From: Nocardioides albus
GTDB taxonomy: Bacteria > Actinomycetota > Actinomycetes > Propionibacteriales > Nocardioidaceae
DNA: 64,000 bases
NCBI RefSeq assembly: GCF_014648255.1
Contig: NZ_BMQT01000006.1
Span: 310,001 to 374,000 of the forward strand
Reading direction: 5' to 3'
A model generated the notes under the pieces. The model had not been told where the DNA came from and made no database searches. It worked only from the letters and a program-made list of their open reading frames with translations. Shown piece after piece: positions 8,065-16,586 of the stretch; position 1 is the stretch's first letter; each line of letters begins with the position of its first letter. The translations under genes and the position numbers were made by a program.

Positions 8065-9288
8065 GTGGACCGATGGAAGACCATGGACGAGATCCTCGCG
8101 GCAAGAGCAAGGTTCGAGAGCGCGATCAAAGACTGGGCACCCCCAGCGGCGCACGGCGTAGGCCTCGTCCCGTCGACCGCGTCCACGCCGGCAGCGGAGC
8201 ATTTTCCGCTGGTCAACGCCTACGGCCACCGCCTCCCGGCGGTCGTGATGGCGACAGTCGTCCGGCACACGGGCGGGACGGCGGCGTACCGGCTGACTCG
8301 GCAGGAGCTCGAGCGGGCGATCGAGCTGCTCTCCCCTGCGGAGGCGTACGTCGGATATGACCACCCAAACCTGTGGAGATGGCGCGACGAGCTCCTGCCC
8401 GCACTGACAGCGGATCCCAAGGCCGAGGTGATCGCGGTCTTCATCGGCGACGACCCCGAAGACGCCCCGGACCCCGCGATCGATGCCTTCCGGGCAGCGT
8501 TCCCGGACTCGGCCGTCGCGATCGCGGCAGCGACGGCAGGGGCGGCGGTGGTGCGGGAGATGTACGGGACCGACCTGAGCCAGTTCGACAAGTCTCCGAC
8601 CGACTTCGCCACCGAGGCCGACCTGGCCTCGGAGAAGGCGATCCGGGAGACCATCGCGACCTACCGTCCCGACGACGCCTTCGAGGGTGAGGAGACCGGC
8701 CGCAGCGGCGACAGCGAGCGGAGGTGGCTGGTCGACCCGCTCTGCGGGACGCTCAACTACGCCGCCCAGACCCCGCTCGCTGCGGTGAACGTTGCACTCG
8801 TGACGCCCATCGGTGCGCAGGTGGCGGTCTCGGCGGACCCGATCAGCGAGGAGATCTTCTGGACCGATGGCACCGGGGCGTGGGTGCGGAAGGGTGGCGG
8901 TGACACCGTCCTCGCGCCGACCCCACGCACCAGGCTCGTCGACATCCAGTGCGACGGCATGCTCGACCGGCCGTTCGTCGGCGGACAGCTCATCGCCGAC
9001 CCGCGCCTGCGTGCCCAGTTCGGGCCACGGGTGATGTCGTCCACGCTCGCGGTCGCCTGGGTCGCGGCGGGCCGGCGGGCGGCGTACGTCACCGATGGCT
9101 ACCTCGAGGGAAGCGTCCACTTCACCGCCGGCATCACGCTGTGCCAGGCCGCAGGCTGTGTCGTCACCGACCTCAGCGGCGACCCGATCCACACCGGCCG
9201 CGGGATGATCGCCGCGGCCGACGCCGCGACCCACCGCAAGCTCCTCGACCTGGTCCGGCCGCACCTGGAGCGTACGAACCCAGCCTGA
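8065..9288 (+). CDS. inositol-monophosphatase-like fusion protein with altered metal site
   Basis: 407 residues. The first 150 or so form a domain I do not recognise. The rest follows the IMPase fold: DFATEAD, EGEETG, WLVDPLCGTLNY and a C-terminal GSVHFTAGITLCQAAGCVVTD. Two usual metal ligands differ: DPxDGT is DPLCGT, and the WDxAA motif reads VHFTA. The conserved first Asp of DPLCGT and the Glu pair remain. It may be a distinct subfamily with other metal use, or a non-catalytic relative. GTG at 8065 is leaderless (TAGATT at 8053-8058). The 26-bp repeat array lies just upstream. Confidence 0.8.
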   Translation: MDRWKTMDEILAARARFESAIKDWAPPAAHGVGLVPSTASTPAAEHFPLVNAYGHRLPAVVMATVVRHTGGTAAYRLTRQELERAIELLSPAEAYVGYDHPNLWRWRDELLPALTADPKAEVIAVFIGDDPEDAPDPAIDAFRAAFPDSAVAIAAATAGAAVVREMYGTDLSQFDKSPTDFATEADLASEKAIRETIATYRPDDAFEGEETGRSGDSERRWLVDPLCGTLNYAAQTPLAAVNVALVTPIGAQVAVSADPISEEIFWTDGTGAWVRKGGGDTVLAPTPRTRLVDIQCDGMLDRPFVGGQLIADPRLRAQFGPRVMSSTLAVAWVAAGRRAAYVTDGYLEGSVHFTAGITLCQAAGCVVTDLSGDPIHTGRGMIAAADAATHRKLLDLVRPHLERTNPA

Positions 9289-9297
9289 GCGAGGGCG

Positions 9298-9870
9298 TCA
9301 GCGCTGCATCAACGCGTCCATCGCCACTGCGACGGCGGCAGCGACCCGGAAGTCGACGCGCGGGTCCTGGACGGTGACGGTGTACTTGTCGCGGAACGCC
9401 CAGCGGCGCTCGATCGAGAGCAGCGGCTGCCCGTCGGCGGACACGTAGTCGAAGTGGAACGGGAGAAAGTCGGTCTCGGAGAAGCGGCGCAGGATGGCGA
9501 CCAGCTGGCTGCGCTCCTGACCGGTGCCGGCGTACCCGGGGCCCTCGATGTGAAAGGTGGAACGGAGCAGGCTCTTGCCGAAGTCCTTGCGGAAGAAGCC
9601 CAGCGCCGCGCCGCTCGGGTCGGTGATGTCGTAGCCCGCGTTGAGATCCATGACCGAGCGGGCCTTGAACGCGAAGACGGCCTGCGACTTCGACTCGTCG
9701 GCGTAGAACGTCACCTGCTCCTTGAACGCCAGCCGCTTCTGCTGCGCGAAGGCGAGCACCTGCCCTTCTGAGCCGTCGGGGTTGGCGGCCTGGGCGACGT
9801 ACTTGTTGGTGAAGGGCGTGACCTTCTGGCGGAGGAAGAAGCGGGGTACGTGGTAGGGCTGCGGCGTCAT
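9298..9870 (-). CDS. LURP-one-related / tubby-like protein
   Basis: 190 residues, no signal peptide. The pattern (KYVAQAANPDGSEGQVLAFAQQK, a run of beta strands, DPSGAALGFFRKDFGKSL, DPRVDFRVAAAVAVAMDAL at the end) resembles the LURP-one/scramblase-like beta-barrel family seen as single-copy genes in actinobacteria. The C-terminal hydrophobic helix (about 172-187) is typical of tubby-like folds. ATG at 9870 was chosen; a TTG three codons earlier is possible. Function unknown. It follows the methyltransferase gene on the same strand with 20 nt between. Confidence 0.7.
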   Translation of the reverse strand: MTPQPYHVPRFFLRQKVTPFTNKYVAQAANPDGSEGQVLAFAQQKRLAFKEQVTFYADESKSQAVFAFKARSVMDLNAGYDITDPSGAALGFFRKDFGKSLLRSTFHIEGPGYAGTGQERSQLVAILRRFSETDFLPFHFDYVSADGQPLLSIERRWAFRDKYTVTVQDPRVDFRVAAAVAVAMDALMQR

Positions 9871-9890
9871 GCGCCGCAACCTATCGCCCG

Positions 9891-10535
9891 TCAGCGCCGG
9901 CGCGCGACGAGATAGGCCTGCGGCGTGCGCTCCCAGTCCTCCGCCGAGCGGACCACGGTCGCGGTGACCTCGAACCCCGCCTCCTCGAGCAGCGCGCTGG
10001 TCGCCTCGACGGGGAGCCGGTAGCCGTCGAAGGTGACGTCGTGGCCGTAAGCGCCGATGTGGCGGACATGCTCGTCGCCCACCTGGAACGCAGTCACGAA
10101 CCGCCCGCCGCGCCGGGTGACGCGGGCGAGCTCGGCGATGACCGCGGGACGGCGCGCGGGCGGGGTGTGGATGAGCGAATACCAGGCCAGTACGCCGGCG
10201 AGCTCGCCGTCCCGCAACGGAAGGTGCTCCATGTCGCCGACCTCGAACCTGAGCTCGGGATGCCGCTCCATCGCCTGCGCGATCATGCCGGTCGACAGGT
10301 CGACCCCGAAGACGTCGAGCCCCCGCTCGGCCAGGTAGGCGGTGATCCGCCCCGGCCCGCAGCCGATGTCCCCGACGAGCCCGCCGCCGTCCTTGCGTAC
10401 GTAGGCGGCGAAGGTGTCGAGCACCCCGGCGTCGAAGGAGATCTCGGTGACGGTCGGGTCGACGATCTCGGCGTAGGCCTTGGAGACCGTGTCATAGGCG
10501 GCCCTGGTCTCGGTGACGTCGTAGGGCTCGGTCAT
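9891..10535 (-). CDS. class I SAM-dependent methyltransferase
   Basis: 214 residues with a full Rossmann methyltransferase core: motif I VGDIGCGPGRITAYL (about 53-67), the acidic loop GVDLS, motif for the adenine contact GDMEHLPL, and the post-core VTRRGGRFVTAF. Substrate cannot be told. Its start overlaps the stop of the upstream esterase gene by 4 nt (ATGA type), so the two are translationally coupled and may act in one pathway. Confidence 0.9.
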   Translation of the reverse strand: MTEPYDVTETRAAYDTVSKAYAEIVDPTVTEISFDAGVLDTFAAYVRKDGGGLVGDIGCGPGRITAYLAERGLDVFGVDLSTGMIAQAMERHPELRFEVGDMEHLPLRDGELAGVLAWYSLIHTPPARRPAVIAELARVTRRGGRFVTAFQVGDEHVRHIGAYGHDVTFDGYRLPVEATSALLEEAGFEVTATVVRSAEDWERTPQAYLVARRR

Positions 10536-11425
10536 GGGCGCCCCCGCAAACTGTGCTGATTCAAGAAGGCAGCCGTCATCGCCATCACCGACTCGGCGGC
10601 GGGGAAGGTCTTCCCGTGGCGCCAGAAACCGTGGATCTGCCCGACGGCACGGAAGGCGACCACCTCGACACCGAGATCGGCCAGCCGCAGCGCGAAGTCC
10701 TCGTTCTCGTCGGTCAGGATGTCGCCTTCGGCGCTGACGATCAGCGTCGGCGGCAGATTGCGAAGCTCCTCGTCCGAGGCGAGATAGGGGCCGAGGTCGG
10801 GGTTGCGCAGATCGGCCTCGCTCGCGGCGTACTGCCGCCAGTACCAGGCGGCCTCCTCGTTCCAGCCGTCCTTCATGGTGTAGCCAGGGGTGCTCATCGA
10901 CGGGTCCAGGAACGGGTAGACCAGCACCATCGCGCCGAACGCGCCCGGGTTGCGCAGCGCAGCGACGAGGGCGAGGTTGCCGCCGGCGCTGTCACCGTGG
11001 ACGTAGGCCGGCAGAGCGCTCAGGGACGGGTCGTTGCCCAGCCACTTGACGACCGTGTCGACGTCGTCGGGCGCGGCGGGGTAGGGATGCTCCGGCGGCC
11101 TGCGGTAGTCGACCGACAGCACCCGCAGACCGCTGCGGTTGGCCAGCCGCCGGCACGCGGCGTCGTGGACCTCGACGTCGTTGAAGACGAAGCCGCCGCC
11201 GTGGAGGTGGACGATCAGCCCCTCGCGTACGTCCTCGGGGGTGTAGAGCCGGCACGGAACGCCGTCGGCATCGATGCCGGCGACCTCCGCGACCTCCTCC
11301 TTCGGCTCGGCAGCGGCCAGCGTGCGGGCCTGGTCGCGCTGGGCGGCGATGTCGACCGCCCACACCGGCGGCGAGGCCTCCTCGGCGGCGATGGCACGGC
11401 GGGCGGCAGGGAAGAGTCGGACCAT
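10532..11425 (-). CDS. alpha/beta hydrolase, hormone-sensitive-lipase (HSL) family esterase
   Basis: 297 residues. Oxyanion-hole motif HLHGGGF, nucleophile elbow GDSAGG, catalytic Asp in AEGDILTDE and His in IHGF, in the order of family IV esterases. Likely cleaves acyl esters in the cytoplasm; substrate unknown. ATG at 11425 was chosen since the upstream extension is compositionally intergenic and lies in an inverted repeat shared with the divergent cls gene. Coupled by a 4-nt overlap to the methyltransferase gene. Confidence 0.88.
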   Translation of the reverse strand: MVRLFPAARRAIAAEEASPPVWAVDIAAQRDQARTLAAAEPKEEVAEVAGIDADGVPCRLYTPEDVREGLIVHLHGGGFVFNDVEVHDAACRRLANRSGLRVLSVDYRRPPEHPYPAAPDDVDTVVKWLGNDPSLSALPAYVHGDSAGGNLALVAALRNPGAFGAMVLVYPFLDPSMSTPGYTMKDGWNEEAAWYWRQYAASEADLRNPDLGPYLASDEELRNLPPTLIVSAEGDILTDENEDFALRLADLGVEVVAFRAVGQIHGFWRHGKTFPAAESVMAMTAAFLNQHSLRGRP

Positions 11426-11444
11426 GTCAGAAGATTCCCACACG

Positions 11445-11609
11445 AAGAGATGGGGCGAGTAGGGGCTGCCGTCGCGAGCGTCGCGAGACGCGTGCGTCGG
11501 CAAGGCGGAGGAGGGAGGCGGCCCGGTGTTGGCCGTCGACCGACGACAACGCCGCCGACGTGCGTGGATCGCGACGCGCAGCAGGCATGCCCTATTTGCC
11601 CCATCTCTT
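11445..11609. repeat. paired inverted repeat in the divergent esterase/cls promoter region
   Basis: Arms 11445-11484 and 11571-11609 match in inverted orientation over about 40 bp. The innermost 20 bp (CCCTAYTYGCCCCATCTCTT read towards each gene) agree at 18 positions, 12 of them contiguous. Each arm ends 13-19 nt upstream of its gene's start codon. It could be a duplicated promoter or a shared operator. Confidence 0.7.
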
Positions 11610-11622
11610 GAAGGCGTGGTGC

Positions 11623-13083
11623 ATGCTGAGGCGCATGACAGCGGCGGGCGTCTGGGGGACCTCGATCTACATCATCGACCTGTTGGTCAAGATCGTCGCG
11701 CTCGGTGTCGTGCCGAAGAACCGGCGTCCGGGCACCGCGATGGCCTGGTTGCTGGCGATCTTCCTGATCCCGGGGGTCGGTCTGATCGGCTATCTGCTGC
11801 TCGGGCAGACGCGGCTCGACCGGCGGCGTCACGAGCGGCAGCGGGCGCTCAACGAGGAGGTGCTGAGCTACGTGCGCGGCCTACCGAGAAGGCCGCACCC
11901 GAAGACGATCTCCGAGGTCGACGCGGCCACGATCGAGCTGAACGAGCGACTCGGTTCACTGCCTGCCGCGGCTGGGAACCAGGTCGATCTGATCGACGAC
12001 TACACCGCCTCCATCGTGGCGATGACGGCAGCGGTGGACGAGGCCGAGACCTACGTGCACGCGCAGTTCTACATCACCGCGTGCGACCACGTCACCGAGC
12101 CGTTCTTCGACGCTCTGGACCGGGCCGCGGCGCGTGGAGTGCGGGTGCGGCTGCTCCTCGACCACCTGGGCTCACGCGGCATCCCGGTCTGGCGCAAGCT
12201 CGTGAGGCGGCTCGACGCCTCCGACATCGACTGGCACCCGCTGCTCCCCATCAACCCACTGCGCGGCCAGATCCGCCGTCCTGACCTGCGCAACCACCGC
12301 AAGCTCCTGGTGGTCGACGGACGGGTCGCGTTCACGGGCTCGCTGAATCTCATCGAGCCCGGCTACAACAAGCCCAAGAACCACCGGGCCGGTCGGGAAT
12401 GGGTCGAGCTGACCGCCCGGATCGAGGGTCCGCTCGTGACGGCGCTGAACGTCGTCTTCGCCAGCGACTGGGACACCGAGACCGGCGAGCTGCTGCGGTC
12501 CGAGCTGGCCGCTCCCGCGCCGCGCGCCGGCGACGTGACCGGCCAGATCGTTCCCAGCGGGCCCGGTGTGGACGCCGAGAACAACCTGCGAGCGTTCACC
12601 CATCTCATGTACGCCGCCAAGAAGCGGATCTCGATCACGAGCCCCTACTTCGTGCCGGACGAGTCCCTGCTGTACGCCGTGACCACCGCCGCCCGCCGCG
12701 GCGTCGAGGTCGAGCTCTTCGTCAGCGAGGGCAAGGAGCAGTTCATGGTCTACCACGCCCAGCGCTCCTACTACGAGGCGCTGCTGGAGGCCGGGGTCCG
12801 CATCTATCTCTACCCCAAGCCCGCCGTCCTGCACTCCAAGCACTTCAGCATCGACGACGAGGTCGCGGTGCTGGGCTCGAGCAACATGGACATGCGCTCC
12901 TTCGCCCTCAACTACGAGGTCTCGTTGATGCTCTTCGACGGCGACCCGGTGGCACAGATGCGCAAGGTCGAGGACACCTACCGGGCCCTGTCGCGCGAGC
13001 TGCTGCTCGAGGAGTGGCTGGCACGGCCGAAGGTCGCGGCGTACGTCGACAACGTGCTGCGGCTCACCGCCGCGCTGCAGTGA
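11623..13083 (+). CDS. cls: cardiolipin synthase, phospholipase D type
   Basis: 486 residues. Two N-terminal membrane helices (about 8-65, including the PLDc_N pattern with MAWLLAIFLIPGVGLIGYLLLG) precede two PLD catalytic domains. Their HKD motifs are NHRKLLVVDG (near residue 224) and LHSKHFSIDD (near 403), each followed by GSxN. It transfers a phosphatidyl group to make cardiolipin at the inner membrane face. ATG at 11623 is preceded by GAAGG at 8 nt; the ATG four codons later (11635) is the alternative. Divergent from the esterase/methyltransferase pair. Confidence 0.94.
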   Translation: MLRRMTAAGVWGTSIYIIDLLVKIVALGVVPKNRRPGTAMAWLLAIFLIPGVGLIGYLLLGQTRLDRRRHERQRALNEEVLSYVRGLPRRPHPKTISEVDAATIELNERLGSLPAAAGNQVDLIDDYTASIVAMTAAVDEAETYVHAQFYITACDHVTEPFFDALDRAAARGVRVRLLLDHLGSRGIPVWRKLVRRLDASDIDWHPLLPINPLRGQIRRPDLRNHRKLLVVDGRVAFTGSLNLIEPGYNKPKNHRAGREWVELTARIEGPLVTALNVVFASDWDTETGELLRSELAAPAPRAGDVTGQIVPSGPGVDAENNLRAFTHLMYAAKKRISITSPYFVPDESLLYAVTTAARRGVEVELFVSEGKEQFMVYHAQRSYYEALLEAGVRIYLYPKPAVLHSKHFSIDDEVAVLGSSNMDMRSFALNYEVSLMLFDGDPVAQMRKVEDTYRALSRELLLEEWLARPKVAAYVDNVLRLTAALQ

Positions 13084-13143
13084 GCACTCCCGTGGCTGAG
13101 TATTCCGGGGCGGGATCCGGCGAGGATCCCTAGACTCCCGCCT

Positions 13144-14436
13144 GTGAAATTCGGCGAAGGCGTCTCCACCAGGCTCGGCGTGCTCCTCGCTGCCTCGTTC
13201 GCCGTCCTCGCCGCCGGCTGCGCGGACCTACCCGAGCTCCCCGAAGGAGCCCGGCCCTCCGCCGCCCCCTCGCACCCTCCGTACGCTGCCACGCCGGCCG
13301 ACTACAAGGCGGTCCAGGACCTGCTCACCCGGCGCGCCGGCGCAGCCCTGAAGGGCGACGAGGCAGGGTTCCTCGCCACGGTCGACCGTCGCGACCAGAA
13401 GCTGGTCGACCAGCAGCAGACGATCTTCACCAACCTCCAGCAGCTGCCCATGAAGTCCCTCGCCTACGAGGTCGAGGAGACCGAGCACACCCCGGACGAG
13501 GTCCGCAACGACGGCGTGCTCTTCGCCCCGAAGGTGGTGGAGGTGGCGCGGCTCGAGGAAGCCCACCGGGCTCCGGTCGCCAGCTCGACCGACATGACCT
13601 TCGTACGTCACGACGGCGGCTGGGTGATCGGGCGCGACCGTGCCGCCCCGACCGAGCGATACAGCCGACCATGGTTCGGCGGCCCGGTCACGGCCGCGAC
13701 CGGACGCTCGGTCGTCGTGGTCACCGAGCGCGAGGGTCCGACCGAAGCCGCCGAACTCCTGGACCGGGTCACGACCGCACGAGCCGAGATCAAGGAAGAC
13801 CTCAGGTCCGTATGGCGCGGTGAGGCCGGCGAGACGCCGCTGATCGTCGACGCGACGTTCAACGGCCAACCCCCGGGAGGCACCTTCGAAGGCGACGACG
13901 GCGCCGCTGCGGTGACCTACTGGGTCGACGCGGTCGGTCCTCCGAGGTCGGACATGTCGTCCTTGGCAGGAGCGGTCATCAAGGACAACCCCACCGCGAC
14001 CAACCGGCTGGCCACGGACGACCGCACGCTGCGCCACGAGCTGAGCCATGTCTACGGTCCGGCGTTGGTGCCCACCTGGGTCAACGAAGGGCTCGCCGAG
14101 TACCTCTCGGGCTGCGCGTCCAACATCTGCGGTGAGGACGAGCAGCGGGACAAGCTGTTGGCGCACGAACGAGCGATCCCCGGCGACGACGAGTGGGGCG
14201 AGGACGGATCGATCGACTACGCGATCTCCCATGCGGCGGTCTCGTGGCTGATCGAGGAGAACGGTGGGCTGAAGAAGTTCCTGGAGTTCTGCAACGACTT
14301 CTTCCTGCACAAGCCGGGCGGTAGGGAGGACTTCCACGACGGCACCGGGAAGGCCCTGCGGGCCTCGTACGGCCTCACCGAGAGAGACCTGATCGAAGGC
14401 ACCTGGGGTTGGTTCGAGGACCTGCCCACCGGCTGA
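13144..14436 (+). CDS. lipoprotein with HExxH metallopeptidase domain (MA-like)
   Basis: 430 residues with a signal sequence and lipobox LAAGC (lipidated Cys about residue 26). The middle is an NTF2-like or unassigned domain. The C-terminal half has the zinc-protease pattern RHELSHVYG (His298, Glu299, His302) and downstream NEGLAEYL supplying the third ligand Glu. This is the gluzincin arrangement of peptidase-MA-like proteins, pointing to an extracytoplasmic lipid-anchored protease of unknown substrate. GTG at 13144 is leaderless: TAGACT at 13131-13136. Next gene is a second lipoprotein on the same strand. Confidence 0.85.
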   Translation: MKFGEGVSTRLGVLLAASFAVLAAGCADLPELPEGARPSAAPSHPPYAATPADYKAVQDLLTRRAGAALKGDEAGFLATVDRRDQKLVDQQQTIFTNLQQLPMKSLAYEVEETEHTPDEVRNDGVLFAPKVVEVARLEEAHRAPVASSTDMTFVRHDGGWVIGRDRAAPTERYSRPWFGGPVTAATGRSVVVVTEREGPTEAAELLDRVTTARAEIKEDLRSVWRGEAGETPLIVDATFNGQPPGGTFEGDDGAAAVTYWVDAVGPPRSDMSSLAGAVIKDNPTATNRLATDDRTLRHELSHVYGPALVPTWVNEGLAEYLSGCASNICGEDEQRDKLLAHERAIPGDDEWGEDGSIDYAISHAAVSWLIEENGGLKKFLEFCNDFFLHKPGGREDFHDGTGKALRASYGLTERDLIEGTWGWFEDLPTG

Positions 14437-14508
14437 CCCGCTCATCCGCACGGCAGTCTGGGCATCTTCGGGACGGCACCAGTCCGGGACGGCATACGCT
14501 CCGAACCC

Positions 14509-15006
14509 ATGCACATGAACTCCCGAATCGTCGCTGCACTCGCCCTCGTCTGCCTCGTCGCCGCCGGATGCGGCAGCACCGACGCCGACTCCGCCGAGGA
14601 GCCCGCAGCGCCGGCGGCCTCCTCGACATCGGCGACCACCGAGTCGACCCCGGCCGAGACCCCGGCCGAGGCGCCGGCGGAGGAGGGCGCCTGCGAGGGC
14701 CGCTACTCCGACTACTCCGAAGCCGCGGTCGCCGAGGAGTGCTACACCGACACGATCCTCTTCTTCCACGCGTCCTGGTGCCCGGAGTGCCGCGGGTTCG
14801 AGGAGGCGATCAAGAGCGGTGACGTTCCGGACGGCGCCCAGATCCTGAAGGTCGACTACGACACAGCGACCGATCTTCGCAAGAAGCACGAGGTGACGAT
14901 CCAGTCGACCTTCGTACGCGTCGACTCCTCGGGCGAACCCGTCAAGCTGTGGTCGGGCTACGGCGAGGACAAGTCGGTCGACGCCATCCTCGAGAACACC
15001 CAGTGA
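14509..15006 (+). CDS. thioredoxin-like lipoprotein
   Basis: 165 residues: signal sequence with lipobox VAAGC (Cys about 21), a Glu/Ala/Pro/Thr-rich spacer, and a thioredoxin fold with the active site WCPEC (Cys91, Cys94). It is probably an extracytoplasmic thiol reductant or oxidoreductase fed by the CcdA-like protein whose GTG start overlaps its stop (GTGA). ATG at 14509 is leaderless with TACGCT at 14495-14500; a second ATG two codons later is possible. Confidence 0.87.
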   Translation: MHMNSRIVAALALVCLVAAGCGSTDADSAEEPAAPAASSTSATTESTPAETPAEAPAEEGACEGRYSDYSEAAVAEECYTDTILFFHASWCPECRGFEEAIKSGDVPDGAQILKVDYDTATDLRKKHEVTIQSTFVRVDSSGEPVKLWSGYGEDKSVDAILENTQ

Positions 15007-15716
15007 CCCTGCTGGTCGCCTCGTTCCTGGCCGGCGCCCTCTCGGTGCTCGCTCCGTGCGTGGTCGCGTTCGTGCCAGTCATCCTCTCCCGCGGGACCGG
15101 CGAGCGGCGGCCCTGGGTGGCGGTGGTGGCGCTCGGTGTCTCGGTCGTCGTGTTCAGCGTCGTACTCAAGTCGACGACGCTCCTGATCGACGTACCTCCC
15201 CGGTTCTGGAGCGTCGTCTCCGGTGTGATCGTGGCGCTCTTCGGCGTCGTGATGATCTGGCCCCGGCTCTGGGACGCGGTCGCGTTCCGGCTCGGACTCG
15301 GCTCTCGCTCCCAGGAGCGTCTGGCCCGCGCGAGCAGCCGCGGCGGGATCGGTGGCGACATCCTCCTGGGCGCCAGCATGGGCCCGGTCTTCAGCGCCTG
15401 CAGCCCCACGTACGCCCTGATCGTCGCCGCCATCCTCCCCGCGGAGCCGCTGCGCGGCCTGGGCTACCTGCTCGCGTACGTCGCCGGCCTGACTCTCCTC
15501 CTGGCGGCGGTCATGGTTGGCGGCCGGGCGCTGCTGGCCCGGTTGAACTGGGCGATCGACCCCGAGGGTCTCTTCCACAAGGTGCTCGGCGTCGTGCTCG
15601 TCCTCGTCGGCGTCGCGATCGCGACCGGCCTCGACAAGGCCCTGCTCACGCTGCTGGTCGAGCAGGGGCTCTTCGACTGGCAGATCGGCCTCGAGGACCA
15701 ACTCGGCACCGGATAG
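15003..15716 (+). CDS. ccdA: CcdA/DsbD-type transmembrane electron carrier
   Basis: 237 residues with about six membrane helices. The conserved cysteines sit in LAPCVVAFVP (Cys19) and SACSPTYA (Cys133), the paired positions of CcdA that pass electrons from cytoplasmic thioredoxin across the membrane. It is translationally coupled to the thioredoxin-like lipoprotein, its obvious partner in reducing extracytoplasmic disulfides. The gene symbol is by family; no cytochrome c maturation gene is nearby. It converges with the toxin gene 10 nt away. Confidence 0.88.
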   Translation: MTLLVASFLAGALSVLAPCVVAFVPVILSRGTGERRPWVAVVALGVSVVVFSVVLKSTTLLIDVPPRFWSVVSGVIVALFGVVMIWPRLWDAVAFRLGLGSRSQERLARASSRGGIGGDILLGASMGPVFSACSPTYALIVAAILPAEPLRGLGYLLAYVAGLTLLLAAVMVGGRALLARLNWAIDPEGLFHKVLGVVLVLVGVAIATGLDKALLTLLVEQGLFDWQIGLEDQLGTG

Positions 15717-15725
15717 TCGAGCAGC

Positions 15726-16157
15726 TCACTGGCTGTGCGTGTAGAAGTCCGCGAGACGCTGGATGGCTTCCACCTTCGTCATCGCGCGCACCTCAGCCTC
15801 GGGGATCCGCGCCTCCTGGATGAGCACGCGGAGAACGCCCATCGGGATCGCCTCGCGCGGCTCGGGCACCTGACTGCGCGATGGAAGGAGCTTGTCCTCG
15901 ACGCACCCCCAGAACTCCTCCGCGGTGACCTCGAGCTGGTCCTTGAGGATGTGGCCCCAGATACTGGGCCCGTAGTCACTACGGTCGACTGGGTGGCTGA
16001 TGCGCGTGTAGAGGATGCGTCCGTCAGGCAACGCGAACTCATAGTTCACGTGGTGGGTGCCACGTTTGCCGGTGGCCCGGCGACGCTCGATCCATCCCTC
16101 CGTGAGGCAGAAGCACTGATGGTCGGATCTGGTTGCGGGACGCTTGCGCTCGACCAT
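15726..16157 (-). CDS. HicA-like toxin of a toxin-antitoxin module
   Basis: 143 residues. The core GKRGTHHVNYEFALPDGR followed by SIWGHILKDQLEVTAEEFW parallels HicA mRNA interferases (G-S/T-H-H..dGR...IL.Q..is.EEF), with a His in the GTHH position as the likely catalytic residue. It has longer termini than classical HicA. From memory, such proteins in actinobacteria are often labelled 'cytotoxic translational repressor of toxin-antitoxin stability system'. The ATG at 16157 follows the antitoxin stop by 2 nt, so the pair is one operon with the antitoxin first, the reverse of classical hicAB. Confidence 0.7.
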   Translation of the reverse strand: MVERKRPATRSDHQCFCLTEGWIERRRATGKRGTHHVNYEFALPDGRILYTRISHPVDRSDYGPSIWGHILKDQLEVTAEEFWGCVEDKLLPSRSQVPEPREAIPMGVLRVLIQEARIPEAEVRAMTKVEAIQRLADFYTHSQ

Positions 16158-16159
16158 GC

Positions 16160-16570
16160 TCAGGCCAACAGCCAGCCGCGCAGCTGCTCGTCGGAGGCCA
16201 ACCCGACGATCTGCACCAGACCCCAGTTGTCGGCATGGTTCGGCGCGGCGTGCAGCCGGTCGACCCAGTCCTCGGCGTAGTCGCGGAGCGCCCCGACCAT
16301 CTCCTCGACCGCTTCATCGAGGGTGATGCCGTCGGCAGCCACCGGCAGGCCCGGGATGAAGACTGACCACCCGTCGTTCTCGGCGACCGCGACCGCGCCT
16401 GACGGATGCACCTTGATCAGGAAATGGACCAGCCGATCTGCGTCGACCGCCGCCACCCGGCGCTTTCCGCGCGCGATGGTGGCCGGGCGACCGCCATCTG
16501 CAGCGTCGAGCATCTCTTTGAAGTGCTCCCGCGCCTCGCGTGAGCTCCGGTAGTCCACTGACGCCGCCAT
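16160..16570 (-). CDS. antitoxin with Phd-like N-terminus and HicB-like C-terminus
   Basis: 136 residues. The first 60 resemble Phd/YefM antitoxins (SREAREHFKEMLDAADGGRPATI, then a VDADRLVHFL segment), which bind DNA. The second half has WSVFIPGLPVAADGITLDEAVEEMV, the HicB pattern of a pseudo-RNase fold that blocks HicA. ATG at 16570 has AGAAGGAG at 5 nt and lies 16 nt downstream of a 31-bp palindrome, the presumed autoregulatory operator. Upstream GTG codons fall inside the palindrome and are not starts. Confidence 0.78.
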   Translation of the reverse strand: MAASVDYRSSREAREHFKEMLDAADGGRPATIARGKRRVAAVDADRLVHFLIKVHPSGAVAVAENDGWSVFIPGLPVAADGITLDEAVEEMVGALRDYAEDWVDRLHAAPNHADNWGLVQIVGLASDEQLRGWLLA

Positions 16571-16586
16571 GGCGACTCCTTCTCGT

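Noticed and set aside
7687..9264. 525-codon frame antisense to the phosphatase-like gene
   Set aside because: It translates the tandem repeat and the reverse of the phosphatase-like gene; the plus-strand frame has recognisable IMPase motifs.
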